Below are positions 49,117-57,998 of a stretch of 64,000 bases of DNA, in pieces. The notes below the pieces were generated by a model that was not told the origin of the DNA, did not search any database, and was given only the letters and a program-made list of their open reading frames with translations. The stretch's first letter is position 1. Each line of letters starts with the position of its first letter. Both the position numbers and the translations under genes were made by a program. Origin of the DNA: Aromatoleum toluvorans. GTDB taxonomy: Bacteria > Pseudomonadota > Gammaproteobacteria > Burkholderiales > Rhodocyclaceae. The DNA lies in NCBI RefSeq assembly GCF_012910905.1, contig NZ_WTVN01000026.1:1-64000 (forward strand), written 5' to 3'.

Positions 49117-49205
49117 CGGCGCTTCCTTCTGGTAGCGCCCAGCAGATCCCCGATCACCCCCTCCAGCCGGGCCGCCTCGGCGCGGAGCTTCGCAGCACGG
49201 GCCAT
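49113..49205 (-). CDS. tiny ORF of phage-like cassette (30 aa)
   Basis: A 30-residue basic helical peptide (MARAAKLRAEAARLEGVIGD, then a TRRKRR end). It overlaps the next ORF by four bases (ATGA). No ribosome binding site is seen, so it could be the tail of a lost larger gene or a leader. The coupling is the main reason to list it. Confidence 0.35.
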   Translation of the reverse strand: MARAAKLRAEAARLEGVIGDLLGATRRKRR

Positions 49206-49318
49206 CGGCGTGTGTGCGGGCGCGGAAGGCCGGGATCCGTTCAGTCGTTTTCCGTTAGACTCTCTCCCGCCTCTCCAACCCTTCCCACGATGCGCCCGTG
49301 TGTGGCGTGTCCCGAGCC

Positions 49319-49972
49319 ATGCCGCGAATCCTGCTGCTTAACAAGCCCTACGGCGTGATCTGCCAGTTCACGGCGGAGTCGGGGCGGCCGACGTTGAAGG
49401 ATTTCATCGCGGTGCCGGGCGTGTACGCGGCGGGGCGGCTCGATACCGACAGCGAGGGCTTGCTGCTCCTGACCGATGACGGCGCGCTGCAACACCGGAT
49501 CGCGGATCCGCGCCACAAGCTGCCCAAGACTTATGTCGTGCAGGTCGAGGGGGAGCCTGACGAGGCCGCGTTGGCGCGGTTGCGCGGGGGGCTGGATCTG
49601 GGCGATTTCGTGACGCGGCCATGCGAGGCGCGCTGCATTGCCGAACCGGACTGGCTGTGGCCGCGGGATCCGCCGGTGCGCTTCCGCAAGAGCGTGCCGA
49701 CGGCGTGGCTGGAGATCGTGCTGCGCGAGGGGAAGAACCGGCAGGTGCGCAGGATGACCGCGAAGGTGGGTTTTCCGACCCTGCGGCTGATCCGCGTTGC
49801 GATCGGCGGGTGGTCGCTCGCGGGGCTGTTGCCGGGCGCGTGGCGGGGCGAGGAGGTCGACATGGCTGCGTTTGGTGTCCCGGGTGCCGAACGCGAACGT
49901 CGGCGTGCGCCCGCAGGGGCAGCGCAGGGCAGGTCGCGCCGGGCCGGGACGGGACGGACCGGGTGCGCTTAG
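49319..49972 (+). CDS. rluE: 23S rRNA pseudouridine synthase RluE-type
   Basis: This RsuA/RluE-family pseudouridine synthase modifies a 23S rRNA uridine (U2457 in E. coli). The 217 residues have the catalytic Asp42 in [18 protein letters not shown] and the KNRQVRRM motif near 145-152. There is no S4 domain, consistent with RluE. The ATG at 49319 fits the [10 protein letters not shown] start; the upstream GTG was rejected. The C-terminal 25 residues are a basic low-complexity tail. Confidence 0.9.
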   Translation: MPRILLLNKPYGVICQFTAESGRPTLKDFIAVPGVYAAGRLDTDSEGLLLLTDDGALQHRIADPRHKLPKTYVVQVEGEPDEAALARLRGGLDLGDFVTRPCEARCIAEPDWLWPRDPPVRFRKSVPTAWLEIVLREGKNRQVRRMTAKVGFPTLRLIRVAIGGWSLAGLLPGAWRGEEVDMAAFGVPGAERERRRAPAGAAQGRSRRAGTGRTGCA

Positions 49973-49990
49973 CGGCCGTGCCTTACCCGC

Positions 49991-49998
49991 GGTAGAAT
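49991..49998 (+). promoter_or_regulatory. candidate -10 element before the DUF192 gene
   Basis: GGTAGAAT lies 33 bases upstream of the ATG at 50032, the third occurrence of this octamer before a gene in the window. Confidence 0.35.
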
Positions 49999-50031
49999 CG
50001 CGCTTCCTCGTTCCTGCAGGTTTTGCCGGCA

Positions 50032-50487
50032 ATGATCCTTTCGCCCTCTTTCGGCCGTTGTGCGGCGATCGCTGCCGTGGCTTGCGTGTGTATGCCGGCT
50101 GCCCGCGCGGAATTGCCGATGGTGGAACTCGGGGCGGGGATGTACCGGATCGAGGCGGAACTGGCGCATACCGACCCGACCCGCCAGCTCGGGCTGATGA
50201 ATCGCAAGTCGATGCCGCTGCAGCACGGGATGGTGTTCGTGTTCACGCAGGATGCGCGCCACTGCATGTGGATGAAGAACACGCTGATCCCGCTGTCGGT
50301 GGCGTTCATGGATCGCGACGGCCGCATCCTGAACATCGCCGACATGCAGCCGCAGTCCGAGGAAAGCCATTGTGCCGCGGCGCCGGCGCGTTTCGCGCTG
50401 GAGATGAATGCGGGCTGGTTCGCCTCCCGCGGCCTCGGCGCCGGCACGGTGATCCGCGGCATCGACAGGCTGCCTGCCGGGCGCTGA
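50032..50487 (+). CDS. DUF192 family exported protein
   Basis: The 151 residues have a signal peptide (about 1-26) and a DUF192 domain with the typical LGLMNRKSMPLQHGMVFVF and CMWMKNTLIPLSVAF motifs, ending in a GTVIRG turn. The family has a small beta fold and no settled function. ATG 50032 was chosen over TTG 50023. Confidence 0.88.
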   Translation: MILSPSFGRCAAIAAVACVCMPAARAELPMVELGAGMYRIEAELAHTDPTRQLGLMNRKSMPLQHGMVFVFTQDARHCMWMKNTLIPLSVAFMDRDGRILNIADMQPQSEESHCAAAPARFALEMNAGWFASRGLGAGTVIRGIDRLPAGR

Positions 50488-50662
50488 GCCTTCCCGACGG
50501 CGGCCCGGCGATTCGGGCTGCGGTCTCCCAATTCCCGATATAGGGCTGTTTTCCCGCGCTTATCCGGCGGCGGGGCTTGCCGGCGCGCGGCGATAATTGC
50601 CGCACGTCGCCGAACGTCCGTGCTGAACGGGCGGCATCCGGCGCGCAGGCAAGGAGTCGGCC

Positions 50663-51802
50663 GTGGCCGAAGACAGCGATCTCGAGAAAACCGAACAGCC
50701 ATCGCCACGACGGCTGGAGCAGGCCCGCGAGGAAGGGCAGGTTCCGCAGTCGCGCGAGCTGTCGACCTTTCTCGTGCTGATGGCCGGCGTCAGTGCGCTA
50801 TGGATGATGGGGGAATGGATCTCGGGGCGCATCCTGGACATGTTGCGCGCGGGGTTCTCGATCGAGCGCGCGCGTGCATTCGACTCGAAGCTGATGCTGG
50901 CGGGTTTCGGTGACCTGATCACCGATGCGCTGCTGACGATGCTGCCGCTCTTCGGGATCCTGATGGTCGCGGCGATCGCGGCGCCGATCCTGATGGGCGG
51001 TTTCGTGTTCGCGCCGGGTTTGCTGGGTCTGAAGCTCGAGCGCATGAACCCCATCCAGGGCGTCAGCCGGATGTTTTCGATGCACGGGCTGGCGGAGCTG
51101 GTGAAGTCGCTGCTGAAGGCTGCGGTGGTCGGGTTGATGGGCGTTTTCGCGGTGTGGCGCGAGCACGAGCATATCTTCGGCCTGACGGGCGAGACGGTGG
51201 AGGCGGCGGTGCCCGACTTCCTGAAGATGGTGCTGTTCGCGACGCTGCTGATCATCATGGGGCTGGCGATCCTGGCGCTGATCGACGTGCCCTTCCAGCT
51301 GTGGCAGTACAACAAGAAGCTGCGCATGACCAAGGAAGAGGTCAAGCGCGAGAGCAAGGAGCAGGACGGCGATCCACAGGTGAAGGGGCGCATCCGCGCG
51401 ATGCAGCGCGAGATGGCGCGTCGCCGCATGATGGCGCAGGTGCCGAAGGCGGACGTCGTGGTGACGAACCCGACGCACTTCTCGGTGGCGCTGAAGTACG
51501 ACGCGGACAAGATGCGTGCGCCGATCGTCGTCGCGAAGGGGCGCGGCGAGCTGGCGCTGAAGATCCGCGAACTGGCGAAGGAACACAAGGTGCCGATGCT
51601 GGAGGCGCCGCCGCTGGCGCGTGCGCTGTACAAGCACTGCGAACTGGAGCAGGCGGTGCCCGGTGCGCTGTACACGGCGGTGGCCGAGGTGATGGCCTAC
51701 GTGTATCAGTTGAACCACTGGATGGCTCACGGCGGACTTCCGCCCGCGGTGCCCGGCAGGCTGCCGGTGCCCGCCGACATGGACCCCGGCGCGCCCGACT
51801 GA
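50663..51802 (+). CDS. flhB: flagellar export apparatus protein FlhB
   Basis: FlhB is the substrate-specificity switch of the flagellar type III export gate. The 379 residues have four membrane helices in the first ~210 residues and a cytoplasmic domain with the autocleavage site NPTH (269-272). The GTG start is followed by the usual EDSDLEKTEQPSPRRLEQAREEG-type N-terminus. It opens the flagellar block flhB-flhA-flhF-flhG-fliA-motCD. Confidence 0.96.
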   Translation: MAEDSDLEKTEQPSPRRLEQAREEGQVPQSRELSTFLVLMAGVSALWMMGEWISGRILDMLRAGFSIERARAFDSKLMLAGFGDLITDALLTMLPLFGILMVAAIAAPILMGGFVFAPGLLGLKLERMNPIQGVSRMFSMHGLAELVKSLLKAAVVGLMGVFAVWREHEHIFGLTGETVEAAVPDFLKMVLFATLLIIMGLAILALIDVPFQLWQYNKKLRMTKEEVKRESKEQDGDPQVKGRIRAMQREMARRRMMAQVPKADVVVTNPTHFSVALKYDADKMRAPIVVAKGRGELALKIRELAKEHKVPMLEAPPLARALYKHCELEQAVPGALYTAVAEVMAYVYQLNHWMAHGGLPPAVPGRLPVPADMDPGAPD

Positions 51803-51839
51803 CGGGCGGCCGGAACGGACGAAGCGATAGAGGCTGGCA

Positions 51840-53942
51840 ATGAACGATGTCCTCAACCTGCGCGCGCTGATGACGCCGACGAACCTGCGGATGCTGGGTG
51901 CGCCGATCTTCATCATCATGGTGCTGTCCATGATGGTGCTGCCGCTGCCGGCGTTCGCGCTGGACGTGTTCTTCACCTTCAATATCGCCGTGTCGGTGAT
52001 GGTGATGCTGGTGGCGATGTACACCCGCCGCCCGCTCGAGTTCTCGGTGTTCCCGACGGTGCTGCTGGTGACGACGCTGCTGCGCCTCGCGCTCAACGTC
52101 GCCTCGACGCGTATCGTGCTGCTCCAGGGGCACACCGGGCCGGACGCCGCCGGCAAGGTCATCGAGGCTTTCGGCCACTTCCTCGTCGGCGGCAACACGG
52201 CGATCGGCCTCGTCGTGTTCGTGATCCTCGTCGTCATCAACTTCGTCGTCGTGACGAAGGGCGCGGGGCGCATTGCCGAAGTGAGCGCGCGCTTCACGCT
52301 GGATGCGATGCCCGGCAAGCAGATGGCGATCGACGCGGACCTCAACGCCGGGCTGGTGGACGAGGCGGAGGCGAAGCGCCGGCGCAAGGAGGTCGCGCAG
52401 GAGGCGGACTTCTACGGCGCGATGGACGGTGCGTCGAAGTTCGTGCGCGGCGACGCGGTCGCGGGCATCGTGATCCTGCTGATCAACATCATCGGCGGGC
52501 TGATGGTCGGCATCGTCCAGCACGACATGCCGGCGGGCCTGGCGGTCGAGACCTACACGCTGCTGACGATCGGCGACGGCCTCGTCGCGCAGATTCCGGC
52601 ACTGATCATTTCGGTCGCGGCGGGCATGGTCGTGTCGCGCGTCGGCGACGAGGCGGACGTGGGCGGGCTGGTGCTCACCCAGGTGTTCTCGAACCCGCAG
52701 GTGCTGATGCTCACCGCGGCGATCATCGGCGTGCTGGGCCTGATTCCGGGTATGCCGAACGTGGTGTTCATCCTGATGGCCGGTTCGCTCGGCTGGCTCG
52801 CCTGGCGCCGCTTTGGCATCGCGCGCAGGGAGGCCGCGGCGGCCGCGCGCGCGGCACCGCCGGCGGCGGCCGCGGCGCCGGCCGCGGAGAGCCAGGAGGC
52901 GAGCTGGAACGACGTCGCGCCGGTCGATGTGCTCGGCCTCGAAGTCGGTTACCGGCTGATCCCGATGGTGGACAAGGGCCAGGACGGCGAGCTGCTGAAG
53001 CGCATCCGCGGCCTGCGCAAGAAGTTCGCGCAGGATGTCGGCTTCCTGTCGGCGCCGGTGCATATCCGCGACAACCTGGAGCTCAAGCCCAATGCCTACC
53101 GCATCGCCCTGAAGGGCGTGGAGATCGGCAGCGGCGAGGCTTATCCGGGGCAGTTCCTCGCGATCAATCCGGGACGCGTGACCGGGCCGCTCGCAGGCCG
53201 CGAGACGCGCGATCCGGCCTTCGACCTGCCGGCCTACTGGATCGACGCGAGCCAGCGCGAACAGGCGCATGCGCTGGGCTACACCGTGGTCGATGCGAGC
53301 ACGGTGGTGGCGACGCACCTCAACCACCTGATCCTGAACCACGCGGCGGAGCTTCTCGGGCGCCAGGAGACGCAGGCGCTGCTCGACCACATCAGCAAGA
53401 CGACACCGAAGCTGGTCGAGGACCTCGTGCCCGCCCTGCTGTCCGTCGCGACGGTGCAGCGCGTGCTGCAGAACCTGCTCGAAGAGGGCGTCAACATCCG
53501 CGACATGCGCACGATCATCGAGACGCTCGCCGAGAACGCGCCGCGCACCCAGGATCCGCTCGAGCTGACCTCGCGCGTGCGCCAGGCGCTCGGCCGCTCG
53601 ATCCTGCAGAGCCTGTTCCCGGGCAACGCCGAGATCCAGGTCATGGCCCTCGATCCGGCGCTCGAACGCATCCTCATGCAGGCGATGTCGTCGGGCGGTG
53701 GCGATGGCGGCGTCATCGAGCCGAGTCTCGCCGACGGCCTGCTGCGCCATACGGCGGACATATCGCAGCGGCAGGAGGACATGGGCCTGCCGCCGGTGCT
53801 GCTGGTGCCGCCGCAGCTGCGCTGGCTGCTGTCGCGCTTCCTGCGTCGCGCGGTGCCTTCGCTCAAGGTCATCGCGAACTCGGAAGTGCCGGAGACGCGC
53901 ACGATCCGCGTCACCGCCATGGTGGGCGGGGCTGCGCGCTGA
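51840..53942 (+). CDS. flhA: flagellar export gate protein FlhA
   Basis: FlhA forms the nonameric ring of the export gate. The 700 residues comprise about eight N-terminal membrane helices (about 20-330) with the FHIPEP family core (VVTKGAGRIAEVSARFTLDA, PGKQMAIDAD) and a large C-terminal cytoplasmic domain. An Ala-rich linker of about 25 residues near 335-360 joins them. It starts 37 bases after flhB. Confidence 0.97.
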   Translation: MNDVLNLRALMTPTNLRMLGAPIFIIMVLSMMVLPLPAFALDVFFTFNIAVSVMVMLVAMYTRRPLEFSVFPTVLLVTTLLRLALNVASTRIVLLQGHTGPDAAGKVIEAFGHFLVGGNTAIGLVVFVILVVINFVVVTKGAGRIAEVSARFTLDAMPGKQMAIDADLNAGLVDEAEAKRRRKEVAQEADFYGAMDGASKFVRGDAVAGIVILLINIIGGLMVGIVQHDMPAGLAVETYTLLTIGDGLVAQIPALIISVAAGMVVSRVGDEADVGGLVLTQVFSNPQVLMLTAAIIGVLGLIPGMPNVVFILMAGSLGWLAWRRFGIARREAAAAARAAPPAAAAAPAAESQEASWNDVAPVDVLGLEVGYRLIPMVDKGQDGELLKRIRGLRKKFAQDVGFLSAPVHIRDNLELKPNAYRIALKGVEIGSGEAYPGQFLAINPGRVTGPLAGRETRDPAFDLPAYWIDASQREQAHALGYTVVDASTVVATHLNHLILNHAAELLGRQETQALLDHISKTTPKLVEDLVPALLSVATVQRVLQNLLEEGVNIRDMRTIIETLAENAPRTQDPLELTSRVRQALGRSILQSLFPGNAEIQVMALDPALERILMQAMSSGGGDGGVIEPSLADGLLRHTADISQRQEDMGLPPVLLVPPQLRWLLSRFLRRAVPSLKVIANSEVPETRTIRVTAMVGGAAR

Positions 53943-54062
53943 GTTGGCGGCGGGCCGGATTAGCGGGGGGAAATCCGGTCTATTCGACGCTATCGATCCC
54001 GCATCGGCCGACCATAATCGCTTCCATGCTGCGCACAGAGCGCGGCAGTCGGGAGATCCACC

Positions 54063-55514
54063 ATGAACGTCAAGCGCTACTTTGCCCCCTCCGCCCGTGA
54101 GGCCCTGCGTGCCCTGAAGGCCGAGCTCGGTGCCGATGCGATCGTGCTGTCGAACCGTGCGGTCGAGGGCGGCGTCGAGATCCTGGCCCTGCCGGCGGAC
54201 GACGTGGGCGCGCTGCCGGGCTCGCCGCGCGCGGCCGCGCCGGCACCGCAGGCGGCACCGCGGGTTGCGGCGCGCCCCGCCGTGGTCGAGGACGACGACT
54301 TCCAGGTGAGCCTGTCGGGCCGGGCGCCCGCGCCGCAGGCCGCTCCGCGCAAGCCGACCAAGGTCATCCGCCCGTTCAATCCCCCGCGCATGGAGACGCC
54401 CGACTACGTGATGCGTACGCGTGCGGCGTCCCTGAGCGAGGAGTATGCGATCGACGACTGGGACGCGGGTGACGTGCCGGCCCGTCCGGTCGCGCCCGAG
54501 CCCGCGTTGCAGCAGCCTGCACCGCAGGTCAAGCCGGCGGCGCCCGTGCGCGAGGTCGAGGACGAGCGCATCCGCTCGCTGCAGGAGGCGAACGTCCAGC
54601 TGATGAAGGAAATGGCAGGCATCCGCGGCATGATCGAGCGCCAGCTCGCGGGCTTTGCGTGGGGCGAGACGCGCCGCCGTGCGCCCGCGCGCGCCGACAT
54701 TGTCGGCGAACTGCTCGAGGCCGGTTTCTCGGGCGTGCTCGCGCGCCGTCTTGCCGAGGCGGTGGATGAAGAGGCGTCGCCGGAGGACGCGCGTGCCGCG
54801 GTGAAGAGCGCCCTTGCGCGCGGCTTGCGCGCCGTTGCCTCCGATGCGGACATCATCGACCGCGGTGGCGTGTATGCGCTGGTCGGGCCGACCGGCGTGG
54901 GCAAGACCACGACGACGGCGAAGCTCGCGGCGCGCTGTGTCGTGCGCCACGGCGCCGAGCGGCTCGCGCTGATCACGACCGACGGCTACCGCATCGGCGC
55001 ACAGGAACAGCTGCGCATCTACGGCCGCATCCTCGGCGTGCCGGTGTTCTCGGTGCGCGACGCGGCCGACCTGCGCCAGACGCTCGCGGAGCTGCGCAAC
55101 AAGCACATGGTGCTGATCGACACGATGGGCATGAGCCAGCGCGACAAGATGGTGGCCGAGCAGGCGGCCATGCTGACCGGTGCCGGCGACGTGCGCCGTC
55201 TGCTGCTGCTCAATTCGACCTGCCGCGGCGACACGCTCGCGGACGTCGTGCGCGCCTACAAGGGGCCGGACCTGGCCGGCTGCGTGCTGACCAAGGTCGA
55301 CGAGGCCGCGTCGCTCGCGCCGGCGCTGGATGTCGCCGTGCGCAACGAACTCGACGTGTTCTACGTCGCCAACGGCCAGCGCGTGCCCGAGGACCTGCAC
55401 CTGCCGAACCGCGCCTACCTGCTGCACCGCGCGTTGCGCGAGCAGGCGGCCGAGTCGCCGTGGAAGCTGCAGGGCGACGAAGCGGCGCTGATGCTGGCGG
55501 CCGGCGGAGCCTGA
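54063..55514 (+). CDS. flhF: flagellar SRP-like GTPase FlhF
   Basis: FlhF sets the site and number of polar flagella. The 483 residues have an N-terminal basic B-like domain, a Pro/Ala-rich linker (about 50-175), an N domain and the SRP-type G domain with GPTGVGKTTTTAKLA (about 279-293), DTMGMSQRD and TKVDEA. The presence of flhF implies polar flagellation. Confidence 0.95.
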   Translation: MNVKRYFAPSAREALRALKAELGADAIVLSNRAVEGGVEILALPADDVGALPGSPRAAAPAPQAAPRVAARPAVVEDDDFQVSLSGRAPAPQAAPRKPTKVIRPFNPPRMETPDYVMRTRAASLSEEYAIDDWDAGDVPARPVAPEPALQQPAPQVKPAAPVREVEDERIRSLQEANVQLMKEMAGIRGMIERQLAGFAWGETRRRAPARADIVGELLEAGFSGVLARRLAEAVDEEASPEDARAAVKSALARGLRAVASDADIIDRGGVYALVGPTGVGKTTTTAKLAARCVVRHGAERLALITTDGYRIGAQEQLRIYGRILGVPVFSVRDAADLRQTLAELRNKHMVLIDTMGMSQRDKMVAEQAAMLTGAGDVRRLLLLNSTCRGDTLADVVRAYKGPDLAGCVLTKVDEAASLAPALDVAVRNELDVFYVANGQRVPEDLHLPNRAYLLHRALREQAAESPWKLQGDEAALMLAAGGA

Positions 55515-55515
55515 C

Positions 55516-56331
55516 ATGGTCGCCCCGCGTGAAGACCAGGCGGCCGGGCTGAGGCGCCTGTTCCGGCGCGCGCCCCCGACGGTCGTCGCGCTGTACGGCA
55601 CCGGACGGCGCCGCGCACAGGTCGCGCTGCAGGCCGCGCATCGCATCGCCGGCCGCAGCGAGCGGGTGCTGCTGCTCGACGAGGTGCAGGACGAGGGCTC
55701 GCTCGCCGCGGCGCTCGGTCTGCCCGCGGGCGGCGACCTGCTGAGCGTGCTCGGCGGTCGCAGTCCGGTGCGGGAGCTCGTCCAGCCGGTGCCGGGCCTG
55801 CTCGGTTGCGTGCCGGTGGCGGCGTGCGCGCTCGCGCTGCCGCTGCTCGACGACGAACGGCGCGAATGCCTGCTCGCGGCGCTGCGCACGCTGCAGCGAC
55901 CGGCGAGTTTCATCCTCATCCATGCGGCGTGCGAGAGTGCGGCCGATCCGTCGCCCTTCACGCTGGCGGCGCCGCGCCGTCTGGTCGTGGCCGAAGCGAG
56001 CCGCAGCGGTGCGACCGACGCCTACCAGTTGATCAAGCGTCTCGCCGCGACCGGCGCCGGTTCGCTGCACGTCGCGGTGTGCGGCGCGCGCAGCCGGGAC
56101 GATGCCGCGGCGTTCTTTGCCAGCCTGAGCGAACTCGTGCGCCGCCACGTCGGCGTGCCGCTCGCCTGGCTGGGCGAGGTCGAGCGCGACGAGCTCGCGG
56201 CAGGGCTGGGACGCAGCGCGGCGGAAGCCTCGCCGCGCGACGCCGAGGCCGCCTTCCTGCGCCGCCTCGCGGCCTTCGGCGACGTGCGGGGGAAGGGCGG
56301 CGCAGCCCGCGGGAGGGGCACGTGGGACTGA
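55516..56331 (+). CDS. flhG: FlhG/FleN-like protein lacking the P-loop
   Basis: FlhG (FleN) is normally a MinD-type ATPase that limits flagellar number and pairs with FlhF. The 271-residue product keeps the position after flhF and the overall MinD-like pattern (VVALYGTG..., VLLLDEVQDEGSLAAALGL). However, the Walker A GKGGVGKT is replaced by YGTGRRRAQ and there is no deviant lysine. ATP binding is therefore doubtful. It starts one base after the flhF stop. The identification rests on context and weak pattern. Confidence 0.65.
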   Translation: MVAPREDQAAGLRRLFRRAPPTVVALYGTGRRRAQVALQAAHRIAGRSERVLLLDEVQDEGSLAAALGLPAGGDLLSVLGGRSPVRELVQPVPGLLGCVPVAACALALPLLDDERRECLLAALRTLQRPASFILIHAACESAADPSPFTLAAPRRLVVAEASRSGATDAYQLIKRLAATGAGSLHVAVCGARSRDDAAAFFASLSELVRRHVGVPLAWLGEVERDELAAGLGRSAAEASPRDAEAAFLRRLAAFGDVRGKGGAARGRGTWD

Positions 56332-56441
56332 GCGGGTACCCGTTTGGCAAAACCGGGCCGGCTGCGGGACAATGGCAGTCCGCAGGTTTGCCCCCGTGCC
56401 CGGAATCCCGGCCAGGTCGGAAGAAAATACAGGCGAAGTGG

Positions 56442-57218
56442 ATGTACGACTCGGCAGGTAATCTCGACAAGAACCACCTCGTGGAGGCCTACGCCCCGCT
56501 GGTCAAGCGCATCGCCTATCACCTGATGGCGAAGCTGCCTGCCAGCGTGCAGATGGACGACCTGATCCAGAACGGCATGCTGGGCCTGCTCGATGCGATC
56601 AGCCGCTACGAGGACGGTCTCGGTGCGCAGTTCGAGACCTACGCGGTGCAGCGCATCCGCGGCGCGATGCTCGACGGCCTGCGCGAGAACGACTGGCTGC
56701 CGCGCAGCATGCGGCGCGACATGCGGCGCATCGAGACGGCGATCCACGAGCTCGAGCAGCGCCACGGGCGCCAGCCGAGCGAGACCGAGCTCGCCGAGCT
56801 GCTGGGGATGCCGCTCGCCGAGTACCAGCGCATGCTGCAGGACGCGCGCGGCTACCAGCTGGTGCATTTCGAGGATTTCACCGACGGCGAGGGCGAGGAC
56901 TATTTCGAGCGCCACCTCGGCGAGCACGAGTCCAATCCGGCCGACATCCTCGAGCAGGCCGACATGCGCAACGCGCTCGTGCGCGCGATCGAGGACCTGC
57001 CCGAGCGCGAAAAGCTGATGATGGCGCTGTACTACGACGAGGAGCTCAACCTGCGCGAGATCGGCGAAGTGCTGGGGGTGTCGGAGTCGCGCGTGTGCCA
57101 GCTCCACAGCCAGGCCGTCGCGCGCCTGCGCTCGCGCATTCTGGGGGCCGCAAGGCCTGCCGGGGGCACCGGTGCGCGCCGCGGGCGGCCTCGGAAGAAT
57201 CCGCCGGCGGGCGACTGA
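56442..57218 (+). CDS. fliA: flagellar sigma factor FliA (sigma-28)
   Basis: FliA transcribes late flagellar and chemotaxis genes. The 258 residues carry sigma region 2 (LVKRIAYHLMAKLP, MDDLIQNGMLGLLDAI, FETYAVQRIRGAMLDGLR), region 3 and region 4 (LNLREIGEVLGVSESRVCQL). The start ATG 56442 gives MYDSAGN; the much longer frame reaching back into flhG is a shadow. A basic, Pro-rich tail ends the protein. Confidence 0.95.
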   Translation: MYDSAGNLDKNHLVEAYAPLVKRIAYHLMAKLPASVQMDDLIQNGMLGLLDAISRYEDGLGAQFETYAVQRIRGAMLDGLRENDWLPRSMRRDMRRIETAIHELEQRHGRQPSETELAELLGMPLAEYQRMLQDARGYQLVHFEDFTDGEGEDYFERHLGEHESNPADILEQADMRNALVRAIEDLPEREKLMMALYYDEELNLREIGEVLGVSESRVCQLHSQAVARLRSRILGAARPAGGTGARRGRPRKNPPAGD

Positions 57219-57243
57219 ACGGGCCGTCCGAGGGGCAGCGGGC

Positions 57244-57984
57244 ATGGACAAGATCAGCGTCGTCGGGCTTACCCTGGGCATTGCCGCCCTGATCATGGGG
57301 CAGGTGATCGAGGGCGGCCACATCGGTTCGCTGGTGCAACCCACCGCCTTCCTGATCGTGATCGGCGGCACGCTGGGGGCCGTGATGCTGCAGAGCCCGC
57401 TGAAGGTTTTCCGCGAAGGCATGCGCATGACCAGGTGGGTTTTCGTGCCGCCGCCGTCGAGCCACGCGGCGCTGATCCGCCAGGCGACGAGCTGGAGCCA
57501 GATCGCGCGCAAGGAAGGGCTGCTGGCGCTGGAGGCGCAGCTGCCGCGCATCAGCGATCCCTTCACGCGCAAGGGGCTGCAGCTGCTGGTCGACGGCGTG
57601 GAGCCGCAACGCCTGCGCGAAGTGCTGGAGGTCGAGATCGACGCCTGGGCCGCGCAGATGCGCCTCGGCGCGCGCATCTGGGAAGCGGCGGGCGGCTACG
57701 CGCCGACGCTGGGCATCCTCGGTGCGGTGCTGGGCCTGATCCACGTGATGGAAAACCTCACCGACCCGTCGAAGCTGGGCGCCGGCATCGCGGTCGCCTT
57801 CGTCGCGACGATCTACGGCGTGGGTTTCGCCAACCTCGTCTTCCTGCCGATGTCGAAGAAGCTGATGGCCTATGTCGCGGACGGCGTGTCGCAGCGCGAG
57901 ATGCTCGTCGACGGGCTGGTCGGCATCGCCAACGGCGACAATCCGCGCATCATCGAGAGCCGCATGCAGGGCTACATGGCCTGA
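57244..57984 (+). CDS. motC: flagellar motor stator protein MotC (MotA-like)
   Basis: MotC is the MotA-type subunit of a proton-driven stator. The 246 residues have four membrane helices (pairs at about 5-50 and 150-205), the PTLGILGAVLGLIHVM motif and the cytoplasmic loop with charged residues. It is paired with motD 15 bases downstream, as in the P. aeruginosa motCD set. Confidence 0.92.
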   Translation: MDKISVVGLTLGIAALIMGQVIEGGHIGSLVQPTAFLIVIGGTLGAVMLQSPLKVFREGMRMTRWVFVPPPSSHAALIRQATSWSQIARKEGLLALEAQLPRISDPFTRKGLQLLVDGVEPQRLREVLEVEIDAWAAQMRLGARIWEAAGGYAPTLGILGAVLGLIHVMENLTDPSKLGAGIAVAFVATIYGVGFANLVFLPMSKKLMAYVADGVSQREMLVDGLVGIANGDNPRIIESRMQGYMA

Positions 57985-57998
57985 GCGCGCGAGCCGCC

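Noticed and set aside
47124-49318. Attachment-site duplication of the tRNA-Ser 3' end
   Set aside because: I looked for a copy of the tRNA 3' end (CGCCTCCGCCA) up to rluE and found only short partial matches.
51342-55961. A 1539-codon open frame on the minus strand across flhB, flhA and flhF
   Set aside because: It is the antisense shadow of high-GC genes, rich in Arg, His and Ala with no domain; the plus-strand genes are clear.
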